Positions 10,131 through 21,071 of a stretch of 64,000 nucleotides of DNA are shown here, piece after piece. The DNA lies in contig JAJEKV010000062.1 in assembly GCA_021234155.1 (NCBI GenBank), forward strand, positions 1,216,794-1,280,793. The letters run 5' to 3'. Position 1 is the first letter of the stretch. Each line of letters begins with the position of its first letter. The stretch is from Isoetes taiwanensis (taxonomy: Eukaryota; Streptophyta; Lycopodiopsida; Isoetales; Isoetaceae). The position numbers and the translations under genes were made by a program. The notes under the pieces are model-generated. The model made no database searches. It was not told where the DNA came from and worked only from the letters and a program-made list of their open reading frames with translations.

Positions 10131-10640
10131 TTGATTCCCCTACGATGCTATCCTTTAGTGATATATATGTTCACACAAGGCATTTAAAAAGTTTTCTTGT
10201 GTATTTCAAGATTGACACACATCCATTACTTACTACCACATAAGAGAAATGTTCGCGGCTGACCTTGGCCTCATAATAAATTTCTAGTTGATTTGAATAT
10301 GCCAAATAAATTCCAGCCCAACGGTTTTAGTGTGTTAGCTGGTAGTGGCGAAATGATTCGGGATCCCATTCCCGCACTTTAAAATCCATGTCTATTAGAA
10401 AATACATAGCTAGCGAGATTTTCCCCAGTTGAAGTGTTATGAGTGGGCTATATATTTCTAGTGTATATGCATTCAACACACTTTTAGCGAGGGCACAAAT
10501 GTGAAGGCTTTGTTTGAATCAACCTTTTTAGAATGGGAAGGAAGGCATAAGGTGCATAACCATTTCAATAGTTCTCTTGAAGCGGGGCCTCCAACGCTAC
10601 AACATGATGGCGGTATGTGATCGTCTTGTATAAATGAATG
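10131..10640. other. no gene recognised
   Basis: AT-rich sequence with stops in all frames. I see no motif, RNA gene or long repeat here. The right end (from about 10640) is a partial module B copy containing gtatgtttattatggcaac. Confidence 0.5.
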
Positions 10641-10957
10641 AGTTTGAGACCATGGTCTTGTGAAAAGTGTATGTTTATTATGGCAACATTTTTTGGGGCC
10701 ATATAGGAAATGCCATGTCATTTTTTTTGAATGCGAGAATATTTAGTTCACCATAGACCGCATAGACAAAAGACTTGGCTAATATTGATATTGATCCACA
10801 ATGTAACATGGTCATCCCATACCAGTTCCTATATAAAATAATGCCAGGAATATTCTGCTCATTGATGGCTCGCAGGTAACGTAACGTTGAAAAAAAAAAA
10901 AACCATAAACCCACATAATGTAATGACAAAAGATGTGGCTACAACGCAATGCCAATA

Positions 10958-11060
10958 TGGTCATCTCTCACATGGTCACTTTATATAAGACCACGGAAAT
11001 AAGACCACGATCATCCCACCACGATCACCTTATATAATACCACGGTCATCTCATATAAGA
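10958..11060 (+). promoter_or_regulatory. promoter cassette d: repeated TATA-like units
   Basis: TGGTCATCTCTCACATGGTCAC is followed by TTATATAAG (10981), CCTTATATAAT (11029) and CATATAAG (11053), each with adjacent ACCAC/CGGTCA words. ATG 11102 follows 48 bases after the last unit. The tandem organisation parallels cassette a, so the TATA repeat predates the module duplication. Confidence 0.6.
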
Positions 11061-11101
11061 CCAAGGTCACAGCGAAGCGAAGCGAGGAGAAGGCGACGAA
11101 G

Positions 11102-11305
11102 ATGGCAAAGCGAGGATCTTGTAAAAATTGTATGTTTATTATGGCAATGCTTTTTCGGACCATATGTCCGGATAGAGACTATAGGAAATGTCATGTCATC
11201 TTTTTGGCGTCTGAAACGTCATGTCATACCAAGAATATTTCGTTCATCATAAACCCATATAATGTAATGACAAAAGTCTTGGCTAATATTGATATTGATC
11301 CATAA
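11102..11305 (+). CDS. small ORF after cassette d, unrecognised
   Basis: A 67-codon frame, MAKRGSCKNCMFIMAMLF at its start, homologous in DNA to 6768-6989 but in a different frame after indels. No domain is recognised. It is probably a decayed copy rather than a functional gene. Confidence 0.2.
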   Translation: MAKRGSCKNCMFIMAMLFRTICPDRDYRKCHVIFLASETSCHTKNISFIINPYNVMTKVLANIDIDP

Positions 11306-11418
11306 CGTAACACGGTCAAACAATGGCAGGAATATGCCGTTCATCGATGGCTCACATATAAGGTAACGTTAAAAAAAATATTAACCCATAATGACAAAAG
11401 ACGTGGCTACACATAACA

Positions 11419-11446
11419 GGTCATCTCACACGGTCACCTTATATAA
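11419..11446 (+). promoter_or_regulatory. promoter cassette e
   Basis: GGTCATCTCACACGGTCACC is followed directly by TTATATAAGACC, then GCGGTCA. ATG 11475 lies about 36 bases downstream and opens a short frame (MRRWCLGLAANGVMFERTL, 33 residues). The order matches cassette b. Confidence 0.6.
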
Positions 11447-11568
11447 GACCGCGGTCACATTAAAGCGGGAGAAGATGCGAAGATGGTGTTTGGGCCTTGC
11501 CGCCAATGGAGTGATGTTTGAGAGAACCTTAAGACAAGAGACAAGCTCTTTGCATCGAAAAATTGCGG

Positions 11569-11826
11569 ATGGATAAAAGCTTTGTACAATATAGCATGGA
11601 TTTCTCTTTGAAGCGTCAGCACAATAATAAGGTCCTCCAAGGACAAGAATTCCCAAACGCGTTGGAACCCAGTCCGTACTGTGTTTCTGAGCTAATCGTG
11701 AGGAAAAAGAAAGAAGAGATCCATCGCACCCTAAATGAGAAAATCCTAAAGCACAGAGAGACTTACTCTGCACTAGCCATAACATATCTCCCCGAGGGAA
11801 TAAATGGGCACTTACAAGGCATATAA
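11569..11826 (+). CDS. small basic protein, KSFVQYSM family, paralog 2
   Basis: From ATG 11569 the frame gives 85 residues, starting MDKSFVQYSMDFSLKRQ and continuing through SELIVRKKKEE to ETYSALAITYLPEG. It matches the 7313-7549 product at both ends but not in the middle, where compensating indels changed the frame. The stop codon TAA (11824-11826) lies inside a TATAAAAG word that sits where a U6 TATA box would be expected. Function unknown. Confidence 0.4.
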   Translation: MDKSFVQYSMDFSLKRQHNNKVLQGQEFPNALEPSPYCVSELIVRKKKEEIHRTLNEKILKHRETYSALAITYLPEGINGHLQGI

Positions 11827-11829
11827 AAG
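11822..11829 (+). promoter_or_regulatory. TATA box of the U6-like gene
   Basis: TATAAAAG starts about 28 bases before the inferred 5' end of the U6-like RNA (11851). That is the expected position in plant U6 genes. The upstream element about 63 bases before the start (near 11788) is only TCCCC, a poor match to the consensus. Confidence 0.55.
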
Positions 11830-11850
11830 CTCAATTTCAAAATTTATGAT

Positions 11851-11952
11851 GTTCTTACGGACATCAGATAAAATTAGACGATATAGAGAAAATTAGCATG
11901 GCTCTGCGCAAAGGATGACACGTATAAATCAAGAAATGGTCCAATTCTTTTT
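11851..11952 (+). ncRNA. U6 spliceosomal snRNA-like sequence, probably a diverged copy
   Basis: U6 landmarks occur in order: ACGGACATCAGATAAAATT, a GATATAGAGAAAATTAGCAT block, TGCGCAAAGGATGACACG, ATAAATCAAGAAATGGTCC and a pol III-type T-run (11948-11952). Length and spacing match plant U6 (about 102 nt). Compared with the U6 I know, the ACAGAGA box reads ATAGAGA, the 5' stem (GTCCCTTCGGGGAC) is disrupted (GTTCTTACGGAC) and there are small indels. The ACAGAGA change is at a core splicing position, so a pseudogene or variant is more likely than a working copy. A TATA box at the right distance makes transcription possible. Confidence 0.85.
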
Positions 11953-12420
11953 CCCACAGCTCCAATTGTTCTTTTGCTAAAATTGGATGCTTTTTTTTGG
12001 CAAAGGGCAAAGTCTCGTTTATAGCATGCCCACCATTTTTCAATTGTTGTTTCGCTTCCCACCCTTTATACCTTTTGACACCAAGCTAACAACAAAAAAT
12101 GAGGAAGATTAGAAGTTGTAGTTTGCATGGCCATCCATCCGTATGCCATTTTCATTTCTTTCTATTCTTTGATGAAAGATAGAAAATAGTTTTCTTTCTT
12201 TTAAACAAGTCGCTTTTGCAACAAAGGGTTGCCCTCTATATCAATCAATCAATCTTGTTAATTTGGAAATTTCAGGTTTGACCAAAAACTTTTTTGGAAT
12301 TTTTTTTAACTCGATTTCCTATGATTTTGTGGGTTTTGGCAGCTTTCCAAAAAATTCCGGCTATCAAAAATCGAAAGACTTTTCTTGGTTATTTTCCCCT
12401 TTCCAAAAATTGGGAAGAAG
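11953..12420. other. no gene recognised
   Basis: AT-rich flank of the U6-like sequence with several T-runs. No motif or repeat is recognised and all frames are short. Confidence 0.5.
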
Positions 12421-12547
12421 ATTTATATGGAGAAAATGAGATCGTGTGTTGTTGGCGGATTTAGGAAGTTTTATATCTTTGAGGCGATGCATGTATGCAT
12501 CCGGCTTGCCCATGATCAGTCGGTAATATTTGCATTTGGAGGTCGGA

Positions 12548-12556
12548 TTAGGGTTT
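12548..12556 (+). promoter_or_regulatory. telo-box-like TTAGGGTTT
   Basis: The word TTAGGGTTT is typical of 5' leaders and promoters of plant genes. It is 11 bases before ATG 12567 of the candidate gene below. Confidence 0.3.
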
Positions 12557-12566
12557 AGTTCTGCAA

Positions 12567-13435
12567 ATGGCGAAGATGGTCATGGCAATTGGGTATGCAC
12601 CATGCTTGCAACCGCATCAATGGGCGAGGCCTTGGGGAGACCTTACGGCGCCGTTAGAAGACGATGTGAGATGGTTGCCTCTATATTCCAAAGAGTTTAT
12701 CATTGTTGTTTCTTCTGATTGTTTTTCTGCATGTGATCTCGGCATCCAACTCCATATGAATAGGTATTTTGTTTTCTTTGAATCTGCCCGTTTTACCTTT
12801 TTCAGTCATATGCAGCTTATGTTCTCGCTTGAAAAAGCTTTTCATTGTTGTTTCTCTGATTTTTCCTGTACAAGTGCCATTGCATACAAACACTTATTGG
12901 ACAAGGATCTTGGCCTCAGAAGCTCAATGAACAGGTGATTTTCTTTCTATTCTATTATGTTGTATAGGAGAATGAACATGCTTCTCAACATAAGAATTTA
13001 TTGATATCATGTAATAGTATCTTTTTAGAATTTTGGCTCTGTTTGCCGCTAATACTGCTCTAAACAATAGGACATTTGATTCGATAGAAATCCTAGCAAT
13101 AAATGCCATAAGGAAGAATGCAGTTTTGCTTTTCAACATGTATGCACATTTAATATTTTTTATTTTGTATGCGAGCCTAAATCTAACTTATACAAGCATC
13201 ACGACATATGAAGTTGCTTGCAAGGCCACATCTTCAATGTCACTGATCTTATATGGTTGGTTAACGCCTTTGCTATTGTTATTTCTATGTCAGCAGCTGT
13301 TAGAGGTAAGATCGAAGCAACATTAAACTCACAAGAGGATGCAGAAGGAACAAATATTTTTTCACCGCAAGACTTTGTCCTATTCACATGTCATGGGTGT
13401 TGCAAACGAGGTAGAAGCTTTTTGTGATTCCATTT
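12567..13435 (+). CDS. candidate intron-containing gene remnant, unrecognised
   Basis: A 123-codon frame opens at ATG 12567 (MAKMVMAIGY start). Inside and at its end are potential splice donors at AATAG/GTATTTT (about 12764) and AACAG/GTGATTT (about 12936). Further exon-like pieces follow: 13067-13140 (FDSIEILAINAIRKNAVLLF), 13288-13412 (SAAVRGKIEATLNSQEDA then FSPQDFVLFTCHGC) before GTAGAAG, and 13528-13575 (DNPFIKEDTMATFVE) before GTAATGC. The pieces look protein-like, but I recognise no family and cannot confirm exon borders. It may be a decayed or captured host gene. Coordinates are for the region, not a spliced model. Confidence 0.3.
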
Positions 13436-14620
13436 TCTAATTATTTTGTGTGGTAGATATTTTCTTTTGGTGGTGAGCCGGTTTGATTTAGTTTATAGTT
13501 TGGCACTTAAAAGCGCACTTTGTAGTGCTTGACAACCCATTTATCAAGGAGGACACCATGGCTACTTTTGTCGAGGGTAATGCTATGTGTTTTCTATATT
13601 TTCTATGGGAACATATGCGTTGTTGCCAATTTGCATTTATTCACTCTGTAACGATCGCTCATTCTAGCCCTCATAATTTGAACTTTCTAAGATTGATCTG
13701 CGGCAGTTGCAGTTTGGGCAAGAAATAATTTATCAAGCTTTGCTAACATAATCTAACATGGCCTTTATGAATCAGAGTTTTTAGTAATCCTATACTTTCA
13801 AAACTTCGGTGCTCTTTTAATTTGTGAAGTATTCTTTGGATGGGAAGTCATGGAAGGCTTGAATTTGTGGCGGAGATGTGTTATAATTTAGTTATATTTT
13901 TATTGAGTAGAATTTAAATGCTTGATTGGTTGCTCTCTCATGCGATTCTGATTGCCATGATTTTCAATTACATGCCTAGAGGTAATCTAATGGAATATGG
14001 ATGTTTACAATAGTAGCTCTCTCCTCTCTTCTTATGATTTGGAGTGCGCATTTTGCCACACATATATATGAGAAGTAATATTTTTTTAGGGTTTTTTGTT
14101 CAGCCTTCTCCGTCTTCGTAAGGCCATGGTTAATTAATGTGGCATATTGATTGAGGATTGAAGTGTCATGGTTAACAAAGTGGCATATTAATAATTCTTT
14201 GATTTAGGATTAAATCTTGTCTCTTTGCAACTTTAGAGGTGACAGATATGTACATGAAAGTTATGCAAGAAACATTGTTTATTGTTTGGCCTTGCAGATG
14301 CAGGTCCACGAATAGAATCCATTCTCTCCGTGCTATAGCTTCAACTGAATTTTTGTCATGTGTAGAAGCTTCGATTGCAAGGCAAGTACTAACCCAATTC
14401 AAGCGTGCTACGACTTTCTAGCAAAAATTTTATTTATTGCTTATTTTCTTTGTGGACAATTAAAGATGCCTCTTTTGTGCATCAGTCCCTTCCCTCAGAT
14501 GACCTATTGTGGAAAGGATGCAATACATGCTTCGTACTTGAATTGAGTTACCAACATGTTTTACACTTGAATTGAGGTATGTCTGATGCTATATTTAATG
14601 AAATTGAAGTCTAACATCTT
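13436..14620 (+). other. gene remnant continues? otherwise no gene recognised
   Basis: Besides the 13528-13575 piece, a T-rich tract ending TTGGCCTTGCAG (about 14298) looks like a splice acceptor in front of a 40-codon frame (to 14421) with no domain. The rest is AT-rich with stops in all frames. Confidence 0.3.
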
Positions 14621-14624
14621 ATGC

Positions 14625-17132
14625 TACGGCCCCGGTGAACCAGCTCCTTCGAGGGTAGGGGCGGATGCTTTGGGAGAGACAGCTCTCGACAATCCACGGG
14701 GGCTGCAACCACCTTCCCCCCAATCATTGGTTCGATGGCGAATGCCGGGGAGCTGAAAGCGATGGCTCTCCGCCAAGTCTTTGGATCCCACCATTTGCCA
14801 TGAGCCGTCCCGTCAATAAGCTCCTTCCTCAAGACCAAGAAAGCCGGGTACCTTGAACTCGGTATGATGTTTGGTCTTCTAGACCGCCACCTAGAGCCCA
14901 CGGAGAAAGGTCTTGAGTAAGCATTACCACGGGGAAATATTACCCGGAACAATGGGTGAGATACTTGCGGCGGTTGTATGACCCAATGGGAAGCAGGGCA
15001 CCGGTACCTCATGAACGGGCCTAGCGGTCATTCTTGAAGGGGATGTCATAATGGGCCTGCAACACCCGCTATGCCGGGAAGGCGTGAGATTTGGATGGTA
15101 TCGCGGCGGAGCTTCTCAAGTGGGCGGGCCCCAATGGTCCGGTTCTCTCGGCACTCTTCAACGGGGCATTGCAAGAAGGCTTCCCCGCCTTTGGACTACC
15201 GGTAGAGTTGTGCCCGTATACAAAGCGGGGACCCGCCAACCAACTATCGTTACCATTATGGTCGATTTTGTCTTTGCCAAGTTGCTTGCGGGATTCTTGG
15301 CCGGCGATTGACACTTTGGGCGGAGGATGGAGAAGTCTGCGGGGCTCGCCGCTTGTGCGAGACTTCCGCCCAGGCATTCTACTATTGACCATATCTTCAC
15401 TCTGCGAACACTCATAGAGGATAGCCGAATCGGCCCGAGAATGCCATCTTGTTGCTTTGTGGATTTCGCAAAAGGCTTTTTTGACACGGTGCCACCGGGA
15501 TAAGTTGTGGGACGATTGAGGCGACTAGGGACCCGTCGACTTGGAGAATGCTATACTCTGAGACTATCACGAGGGCTTGCTCGGTCGTCTCACAACGTCG
15601 AGGGAGCCGTTGTTAGTAGCATTAGGGTGCGCGGGGCTACCCTCTATCCCCGGCGCTCTTCGGCGTACATTGACCAGCTAGAAGAATGGCTTCGAGCAGC
15701 AGGCAGGCTTTCGGTTGATGCACCACGTAATCCGCAACTCATATATGCCGATGATGTTGACTGCTCGCATATACCCCGGAGGACATGCAACGCCACTGGA
15801 TGCTTTGGACACTTTACGCCAATTCAGCGACATGAGAGTTAACTTGGCCAAGACAAAAAGTCTTCTTGGTCCCATCATCCCGGCACCCGTCTTCCCTCAT
15901 TCACTTACCGAGGCGGCGGGTAGTGGAGGTGGCTCGATCTTATAAGTATTTGGGCATTGAGTTTTCTACTACCACCTTTGGGATGCATCCATCGGATTCT
16001 GCCGGGTCCTGCGGGCTGGAAAGCCACGTATGCAATGCAAAACTCTTGATCCTGGCGTTGTATGCATGGGGTCACCGGGCACACTTGTTCGGGGCCTTGG
16101 TTGAACGGTCCTCCTCTATGGGGCGAAGTGTGGGGGCGGTGATATCCCTCACCACTTGGAGCGATCTAGAGCGAGTCTGCAGAAGGCTTTCTTGGCGGGC
16201 ACTAGGGGTGAAATCCACGGTCCCATATCAGATCTCGCTCCAAGAGGCAGGCTTCCTTCCATTCTGAGAGGGCTGCGTTGGAGCGTCACATTATTTACTT
16301 CCGAAGGTGGTGGCTATGGATGAAGCCTTGGCTGCCCAACCTTGCTTTGGCGGTGGCGATGGGCCCTTGGCGACTCAAAGCTTCTTTGGAAAGACAAGCA
16401 AGCCCGGTGGTTCGCTATGGAATGTGCGAGGCACACGGATGTGGACGATTGCATACAGAAGGAAGTTGCCTTGAAGCGTGCTTGGATGCTTGCTTCATGG
16501 CCAAGCTTTGGGATCTGAGGCCCCTGTCACATGTCAAGGTGGCAAATTATCGACGGCGAGGTTAATCCCATGCTCACGAGGGGCCCACACCACTACTGGC
16601 GCACCCATCTACCCATGAAAAAGCGCGGGGTGATTGCTTCCATTTGCACGAGGGTGCACACCACCTCCGCGTGAGGCAGGGGAGATGGATTGGGGGAGCA
16701 GCGTGAGGGCGAGTATGTCATGCGGTCTTGTCAGCGAGGCGCCATTGAGGATGAAAGTCCGCCCTCCGGGCTGTTGTCCGTCGAGCATATCGGGCTCGGT
16801 ATGCTCGGTTAGTTTTGCCCCATCGGGCCTTGCATGAGCTCTTCGAGCCGCGGCCTCGGAGGCTTGTTGGGATCGTACCCTCAGGAGGTAATGGATCTGT
16901 GCGGACTCGGTTATGCCCCCCTGTCAGGCATTAACCTGTTTGTACTTGTGATTATGTATATAAGCGTGCGGTATGTCGGCATCCTTATTGCTACTAAGGT
17001 TTTTCCCGAAAACCCGCCGAGTGGGGTTTTAATCACGGTAGTAATTCTTTGCTCTCTCTTTGTACTTGGGTCCCATAGGCGGTTGGTCTCTCGTGGGCGA
17101 TAAAATCATATTCTATTCTATTCTATTCTAAT
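14625..17132 (+). mobile_element. LINE B: non-LTR retrotransposon relic
   Basis: The order matches a LINE ORF2. First comes a pre-RT linker (14625-15030), then a GRVVPVYKAG segment (about 15204), a DHIFTLRTLIEDS start (about 15387) and CCFVDFAKxFFDTV (about 15450). An inserted base disrupts the AFD motif. YADD follows (15744-15755), then YKYLGIEFS (about 15942), a W(S)DLERV region (about 16150) and ALGVKSTVPYQISL (about 16200). The frame shifts many times, so it is dead. It ends in a TATTC-type pentanucleotide tail (about 17108-17132) expected for this kind of LINE. It is a relative of LINE A and extends further on both sides. The long minus-strand frames across it are shadows. Confidence 0.88.
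17107..17132. repeat. (ATTCT)n tail of LINE B
   Basis: About four TATTC repeats follow the 3' region of LINE B. This is consistent with a simple-repeat 3' terminus of the retrotransposon. Confidence 0.7.
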
Positions 17133-20100
17133 ATTAAAGCTTTTCACCGGTGGTGTTTCTAGCTTAGAGTGTGATCTAAGCACCCACAACCTCTTATTTG
17201 AAAAGCGAAGTGAATGAGCTATGGGTGTACAAACACAAAGCGAGCTCTCTGCTTTAGATTTGTAAGTTGAAAGTACACCTTCGACTTGGACTTTTTTTGT
17301 TACGTATATTTTCATTCTCGATCCACGAGTCTTAGAGGCTGTGGAGTCAACATTGGTTGCATATGCAAAATAGGGTTTGAGTTAGTTGTAAGCAATGATT
17401 GCCTTTTAGATATGAGCACATTATAAACCATATAGTGGTTGGAAATGCAAAGTAGAGTTTTTGTTCGTTTTTAAGTTATGCACGGCTTCTAGATGTGACT
17501 AGACCATGCGATGGGCACAAATATATTTGGCTAGACATGAATATATGGAGATGCATGTTAAAATTTATATTCACTTTTATCATCATGAGTTCTACCACCC
17601 TTTGCAAGCTTGCTTATTTGTCGGTAGATATTTAATTGATAAGGTTATGTAGTTTTTTGTAGTTGTTGCACTGCTTTGCATGTTGGTGGAACACAAGTTT
17701 CCCAAATTTGGATATATTAAAGGCCATTGGGGGCCAGGTAATATTATTACGTGAGATCTAGAAAATAAGAATATGAGGCTTCTCTCCTACTACAACACCA
17801 TAGTGCTTTAGATGCATGACAACTACATTTACGATTTATGTTACGAACATATCTATTCATGTGGCATTTATTTTCAAATGTTTATGTAGATCGAAGCGAG
17901 AATCGGAGTTGCGGACCTCAATGAAAGCAGATTTATCACTTCTATAAATGTTGCGGGGACCATCGGTGCCAAGTTTCAACCAGTTTTTTTGTGGCAATAT
18001 TAGCAAATAGTACATGAGCCTACAAGGATCAAACCTTTGTCGAACATCTCTTTTGAAATCAGCGATTCATCAAGGTGTAGTTCAAATCCTTCTAGCATGA
18101 GGTTTTAGTAGCGGCTTATAAGTTCCTTTGTTGCATTGACATGCTCTATTTTGTTATCTTGCCATATATAATGTTTTGCAATGATGCTTTCCTTACTAAC
18201 ATCTTTACATATCGACATCATTTTATTCGAGATTTTTATTTTTGATAGCGAATATTGTATCGGCACAGTAAATAGCACCATTCAAATCTACCTCTGTTTT
18301 TGCATCGCGAGTTGTCGACAATGAATTCTTCAACCTAGCGGCTACACCAGCAATCTTGACATCATACTTGAGACCACGGGTCTCGATATACATAACTCCT
18401 CCCAAAATAACTTTGTCCATAGCCACAAAAGGTTTGAGGAGATTTCTAGTGCATTTGAAAGTCTCGAAACATATTTGTCTACAAAGGCCAATATTGGAAG
18501 GCACTAACCGTGATATGGTAGTAGAAGCATGAGGCTGCGAAGAGCCAGCTTGGCATGATTGGCATGATCTACATATAGAATGAGCTGAACAAATGAAATG
18601 AAATCTTTGCATCTTCTCTCTTTTATCTTCTTAGATTGCACAAACCTTGGGTACATTTGCATCATCAGATTTATCTACATTTGCAAGATTCAACTCAAAC
18701 CTTTGCTAAACCAAGCCATCGTCTTTATGACATTGATTTCCTTGGGTATCCTCACAAGATGCTTTTACCTCTGCACCAAGGTTTATTATCTCGTAGCATT
18801 TTTGATGTAGGATAACATTAACAATGTCATCTTGGAGATAAGCTCATTTTCTATGTTGACATTCCTTTACATGGGCATTTCTTACAAACATGCATATGTT
18901 GTGTACTGGCCGAGAATTGCATAGAATTACAATGCCCAAGATTACCCTCCCCTTTATAGCTATCCATCGGGTCTTCTTACAAACCGGACATGCATACATT
19001 ACATCATGACTAACAATTGCATAGAACTATAATGCCCAACATCCCCCCTCCCCCTAACCAACAAAGAAAAGAACACCCCAAATGGCATGCATTACCTTAC
19101 CTGTATAAGATTACAATTTTACATGCCATGAAGTACATATAAATGCTCTATATGTTGCATATACATGTCAATCAAAAGCGCCACACTCCTTGGATTGACT
19201 GTATTCACAAACATCATCTACGTCTTCAAAAATAATAGAAGGATGTATAACAAATATTGAGACCAATTCCACCACAAAAAATATTTTTGCAAAAGCATGG
19301 CGGGACTTGCGAAAAATGAGGTCATTTATCCATATTTTCGTCTTTTCTACATATAGAAAAGCGTACCTAGACATTTAACACTTAGAAATTATGTTTAATT
19401 TGCGTTACCATCTATCTTAATGCTAGCAATTATGATATACTTAAACCCATAGATAATAATGGCGTGTTGAGGAGCACAAAAGTGGAGTGCGGTTGTTAAG
19501 TTATCTTGGCACATCGGTATAATCAAGAAATCAAATGCCCTCAAATTGGAATTTTAATTCATCTCATTACTTGCATCTCAAACCACAAGCGGTTCTTTAT
19601 AGTGCATTCGGGTTCAATGTTAGGTTGTGAGTATTTTATGCGTGATCCAACATAACATAATCAACTTTAAATCAAATACCACATACACAAAATCTATATA
19701 TTGAATTCTATGTACAACACAAAAGGATTTCTATGGTATACTCAAGTTCTATGTTAGTGTGTGCAGTATTTGTGGGTGATCAACATAACATAATCAAGTT
19801 TAAATCCCACTATCACACACACAAAACCTACATTTTGAATTCTATGTCAATGAATCTTGCAAATTTCCTCTATATTACGCTTGCCTCCTCCAAGCTACAT
19901 TATCTATTCTTGCCAACAATGAAGCAATCACCTCTTCAAATTGTTCTTTGCGCTGCTTGTAGGAACACCATCTTTAGTCAAAGTGTTAAAACCAAATAAG
20001 GCTATAATGTTGAGGGTTCTTACGACCACGATTTATGAATACATTCAAAATCATGAAAGCATTCATTTGCGATATAATGTTACGAAAATGTCCAAGAGAA

Positions 20101-20880
20101 AGCTATCATTCATTTAGGTATAATGTTTTGAAAGCGTCAAAGAAAGCTTCGGTTTAGAAATTATTCTTTCTAGTAATTTAAGAGCATGTAGCACCATAGG
20201 GGCAATTGATGGGGAAGCGGTCGATAAAAAAAAAAGTTGTCGAGGAAGGCGGTGGCTGTATTCTTATTGTAGTGTATCTCACAAAGTCTCATAAAATTGT
20301 GTCATTGAGCCTTCCAACTAGAGCGAATGGCTAGGGTGAATCCCATTTACGAAAAAAAAAACATAGTTTGTAGATCTTTGTCATAGGCCTCGGATCAAGA
20401 TCATTTTCATTGAAAATAGGTGCTTGAGCTCTCGAAGTAGAGCAAGAAACAAAATCATGGCGGCGAGAACTTGCTACAAGGCGAAAGCTATGGCGGCGGC
20501 TACAAACCCGCACAAAATGCATCTCAAGCATTCCTTCACCCTAGATAATGCAGACATGAACATAATGTATTTTTACATTCATCGTCAAAAAACATGTCTT
20601 TGAACCTTAACATTACTACAAAATCTTGTGGTTATTGAACCCTTTGCTTTGCCAAACAAACAAATTGGAGCATAAACATTGCAGCATAAATGGCAGAGCA
20701 TGGATGTGGTCAACATGGAAATTCAATGGTTGCACAGAAAACAAAAATAACATTCAGTTGCCAAATGCTCTGAACTGATGCATCCTTGTGTGCTCTTGCA
20801 TTGACACTTGTTCTGCCTTGATTAACTACAATCTTGTAGAGATAGTTTCTAATATTTTTCTTAACCCTTGATCTTGTTTC
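17133..20880. other. long AT-rich stretch without a recognised gene
   Basis: No frame shows a recognisable domain. The 129-codon minus frame at 18223-18612 has no motif I know. Small internal duplications are visible: aattgcatagaa.ta.aatgccca near 18913 and 19014, and a 72-bp pair described separately. The word aagtgttaaaaccaaataagg near 19980 matches the end of module B copy 1 (7563), so a module B fragment begins there. Nothing else stands out. Confidence 0.5.
19642..19847. repeat. 72-bp direct repeat pair
   Basis: Positions 19642-19713 and 19776-19847 match closely (gtgatc.aacataacataatcaa through ttgaattctatgt), 134 bases apart. The spacer sequences (ggttcaatgttaggttgtgagta versus agttctatgttagtgtgtgcagta) are also related, so the true unit is about 134 bp. 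Confidence 0.75.
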
Positions 20881-20954
20881 TAAAAATCCACACGGTTAAG
20901 TTATCTCTTCTGATATTATCATTGAGATATTGAGATATTGCAAAAAAAAAAAAA

Positions 20955-21044
20955 ATCCACACGGTCATCGCACACGACACGGTCATCTCACGCGGTCAAC
21001 CCAGGTCATCCTACACGGTCATCCCATACGATCGGCCTATATAA
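20955..21044 (+). promoter_or_regulatory. promoter cassette f: five CGGTCA-type boxes and TATATAA
   Basis: After an A-run, the word CACGGTCATC (or CGCGGTCAAC, AGGTCATC) recurs about every 13-18 bases at 20960, 20978, 20994, 21003 and 21015. Then comes CCTATATAAGACC (TATATAA 21038-21044). ATG 21072 is 28 bases further on, leaving almost no leader. This is the best preserved member of the cassette family, with cassette c the nearest relative. Confidence 0.72.
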
Positions 21045-21071
21045 GACCGTCATTCCACAGTAAACACCAAA

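Larger units (their letters stand above)
10870..11850 (+). repeat. repeated module B, copy 2
   Basis: The module matches 6560-7620 block by block, with cassettes d and e in the positions of a and b. It differs at the right end, where the U6-like sequence begins instead of the aaccaaataagg tail. Confidence 0.8.

Noticed and set aside
14611-15012. 133-codon minus-strand frame over LINE B
   Set aside because: It is antisense to the LINE linker and RT start, whose plus-strand motifs are clear; no domain in the minus frame.
20955-21030. CGGTCA array as a CRISPR array
   Set aside because: Units are only about 13-18 bases apart, degenerate and without distinct spacers; they sit directly before a TATA box.
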